Positions 21,358-22,276 of a DNA stretch of 22,276 nucleotides are shown piece after piece. Position 1 is the first letter of the stretch; each line of letters begins with the position of its first letter. The stretch covers positions 1-22,276 of the forward strand of contig CALGGJ010000057.1 in assembly GCA_937915745.1 (NCBI GenBank). Direction: 5' to 3'. Origin of the DNA: an uncultured Prevotellaceae bacterium (GTDB lineage: Bacteria > Bacteroidota > Bacteroidia > Bacteroidales > Bacteroidaceae). The notes beneath the pieces are model-generated. The model made no database searches. It was not told the DNA's origin and was given only the letters and a program-made list of their open reading frames with translations. Position numbers and translations under genes: made by a program.

Positions 21358-21733
21358 CATTTTGCGAAAACAATGCGAAAACAATCGGTTTGAGTTCGAC
21401 CCCATTTTCTGCCACTTTTTGCAATCTCCTGCCATTTTTGTTTTCGCGAAAACTTAGGCAACTCTCGCAAACAGCACCTACCCCTTCAAGCCACCTTAGC
21501 GATTTTTGCGACGATGGTACGATTTGTTCCGAGAAACCACCATCCCAATTTGGGAGGGTGGTTTTAACCATAAAACTGGCGTGCCCAATATCGAAGCCGT
21601 GATTGCAATTGGTATCTGACAGAACGATTCGTTCAGTCTGCCAATATGTCTTTGGGAAAAGGGTTCTCTTCATATATTTGGCGCTTCTACCATCACAACT
21701 ATGGTTGCTATCTACAAGGGTTGAACGAATCGT
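21358..21733. other. Attachment-proximal region with repeats and palindromes
   Basis: The region holds a direct 11-bp repeat TGCGAAAACAA (21363-21373, 21374-21384), a perfect 14-bp palindrome GTTTTCGCGAAAAC (21440-21453) sharing its octamer GCGAAAAC, and two 13-bp palindromes GAACGA-W-TCGTTC (21622-21634, 21723-21735). A 110-codon minus-strand frame (21341-21673) ends inside the tRNA terminator loop and has no recognisable domain. It might be a small element gene, but I give it low weight (about 0.2). Confidence 0.5.
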
Positions 21734-22042
21734 TCACCCCTTGAAATACGCCTTTGCCAAGTCTATGGCATCCAAGCGGAGGTTTTCATCTTCCTCCCTC
21801 AATGCGGCATACACTCCATCTGCCAGCCAGAGCGTCATCAGTTCCTTCTCGTCAACCTTATACAACTCTGCCAACTTGGGAATTTGGTCACGTCTTACAC
21901 GCCGTGCTCCCAACTCCATCTTACTATACATAGGCTTGTCCGTCCCCAGCAATTCAGCCAACTGCCGTTGCTTCAACCCTTGCTCCAGTCTCATAGCCTT
22001 TATCTTCGGGCCAAACATGCCGTAAATTCTTTTATCCTTCAT
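21734..22042 (-). CDS. XRE-family helix-turn-helix regulator
   Basis: The 102-residue protein has an HTH_3 domain at about 10-70: GPKIKAMRLEQGLKQRQLAELLGTDKPMYSKMELGARR, with QRQLAELLG as helix 2 and the turn, and DKPMYSKMELG as the recognition helix. VDEKELMTLWLADGVY (68-83) and an acidic C-terminal part follow. Similar small regulators are found beside modification enzymes and on Bacteroidetes mobile elements. It starts nine bases after the upstream Fic/AlbA-like gene stops, so the two are co-transcribed. A 13-bp palindrome overlaps its stop codon. Confidence 0.85.
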   Translation of the reverse strand: MKDKRIYGMFGPKIKAMRLEQGLKQRQLAELLGTDKPMYSKMELGARRVRRDQIPKLAELYKVDEKELMTLWLADGVYAALREEDENLRLDAIDLAKAYFKG

Positions 22043-22051
22043 ATTGATCTT

Positions 22052-22276
22052 TTATTTTTTGTTCGAAATCTTATTGTAAAGTGCCAACCCTTTAACCGTC
22101 AAAAGATATTTCTGACGCGGATGCCGAGGTGAGTTTGGATATAACAGGCGAACATACTGTTCTTCTATTGCAGGATTGAGATATACTTTCAGGAAGTTAT
22201 CACGTCCTTTCAACGATAAAACCTCCATCATTTCCTTTACAGACATTTGTTGTTCCCCTATTGCAAGAACGAGTTG
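22052..22276 (-). CDS. C-terminal winged-helix end of a Fic-family or AlbA-type ATP-binding protein (runs off right edge)
   Basis: The minus-strand frame is open from the window edge (QLVLAIGEQQMSVKEMMEVL...) to a stop at 22052, 74 codons in view. The segment KGRDNFLKVYLNPAIEEQYV followed by SPRHPRQKYLLTVKGLAL is the winged-helix tail common at the C-terminus of Bacteroidetes Fic proteins and of RecG-like AlbA_2 ATP-binding regulators. An internal ATG at 22246 is unlikely to be the real start because the open frame and family resemblance continue upstream of it. The catalytic domain lies outside the window, so the two options cannot be separated. Confidence 0.65.
   Translation of the reverse strand, partial: QLVLAIGEQQMSVKEMMEVLSLKGRDNFLKVYLNPAIEEQYVRLLYPNSPRHPRQKYLLTVKGLALYNKISNKK

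Overview
The window looks like a chromosomal segment of a Bacteroidetes bacterium, most likely of the order Bacteroidales and Prevotella-like. The evidence is repeated use of the phylum's -7 promoter element TAnnTTTG, a Bacteroidetes-type arm-domain tyrosine recombinase, a type-IX-like C-terminal tail on a secreted GH74 enzyme, few Shine-Dalgarno sequences, and an argR-GNAT-argG-argC gene order that I associate with Bacteroides and relatives. I cannot name a species.

Layout, left to right. (1) 1-445: the 5' part of an integrase on the minus strand, the edge of a mobile element lying off the left side. (2) 889-4058: a plus-strand housekeeping cluster of methionine aminopeptidase (map), tsaD, a stand-alone PncC/CinA-C amidase and rsmE. 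(3) 4141-7404 on the minus strand: a large Dna2-like nuclease-helicase. (4) 7405-8309: a long non-coding tract holding a mosaic inverted-repeat element and a run of about 22-bp tandem repeats. (5) 8310-9326: ilvE, followed by a terminator, a possible small RNA and tRNA-Leu(TAA). (6) 10051-13477: an arginine operon of argR, a GNAT protein with a cysteine-rich tail, argG and argC. (7) 13712-15979 on the minus strand: a secreted GH74 xyloglucanase-like enzyme. (8) 16557-19709 on the minus strand: pssA, tadA, birA and queA, tightly packed. psd (20125-20847) lies just upstream but is separated from them by a terminator and a second copy of the mosaic repeat. (9) 21123-21312: tRNA-Gln(TTG) and a CAT-anticodon tRNA. 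(10) 21313-22276: what looks like the start of a second integrated element, with palindromes, an XRE regulator and the C-terminal end of a Fic/AlbA-type protein, all on the minus strand.

How the genes fit together. map, tsaD and rsmE act in translation (N-terminal Met removal, t6A37 synthesis, 16S rRNA U1498 methylation). queA and tadA also modify tRNA. psd and pssA are consecutive steps in phosphatidylethanolamine synthesis. argG and argC are arginine enzymes under a local ArgR, and the GNAT between them is a candidate for the acylating first step. Both window ends appear to be mobile-element borders, so the core segment sits between two integration sites.

The observations I find most interesting are an in-frame acidic tail just beyond the stop codon of the nuclease-helicase, the 22-bp repeat ladder before ilvE, two repeat elements with shared ends but different interiors, the Cys-rich GNAT in the arginine operon, and an acceptor-stem mismatch in the CAT tRNA that may record an integration event. 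All assignments are by reading the sequence; no database search was run.
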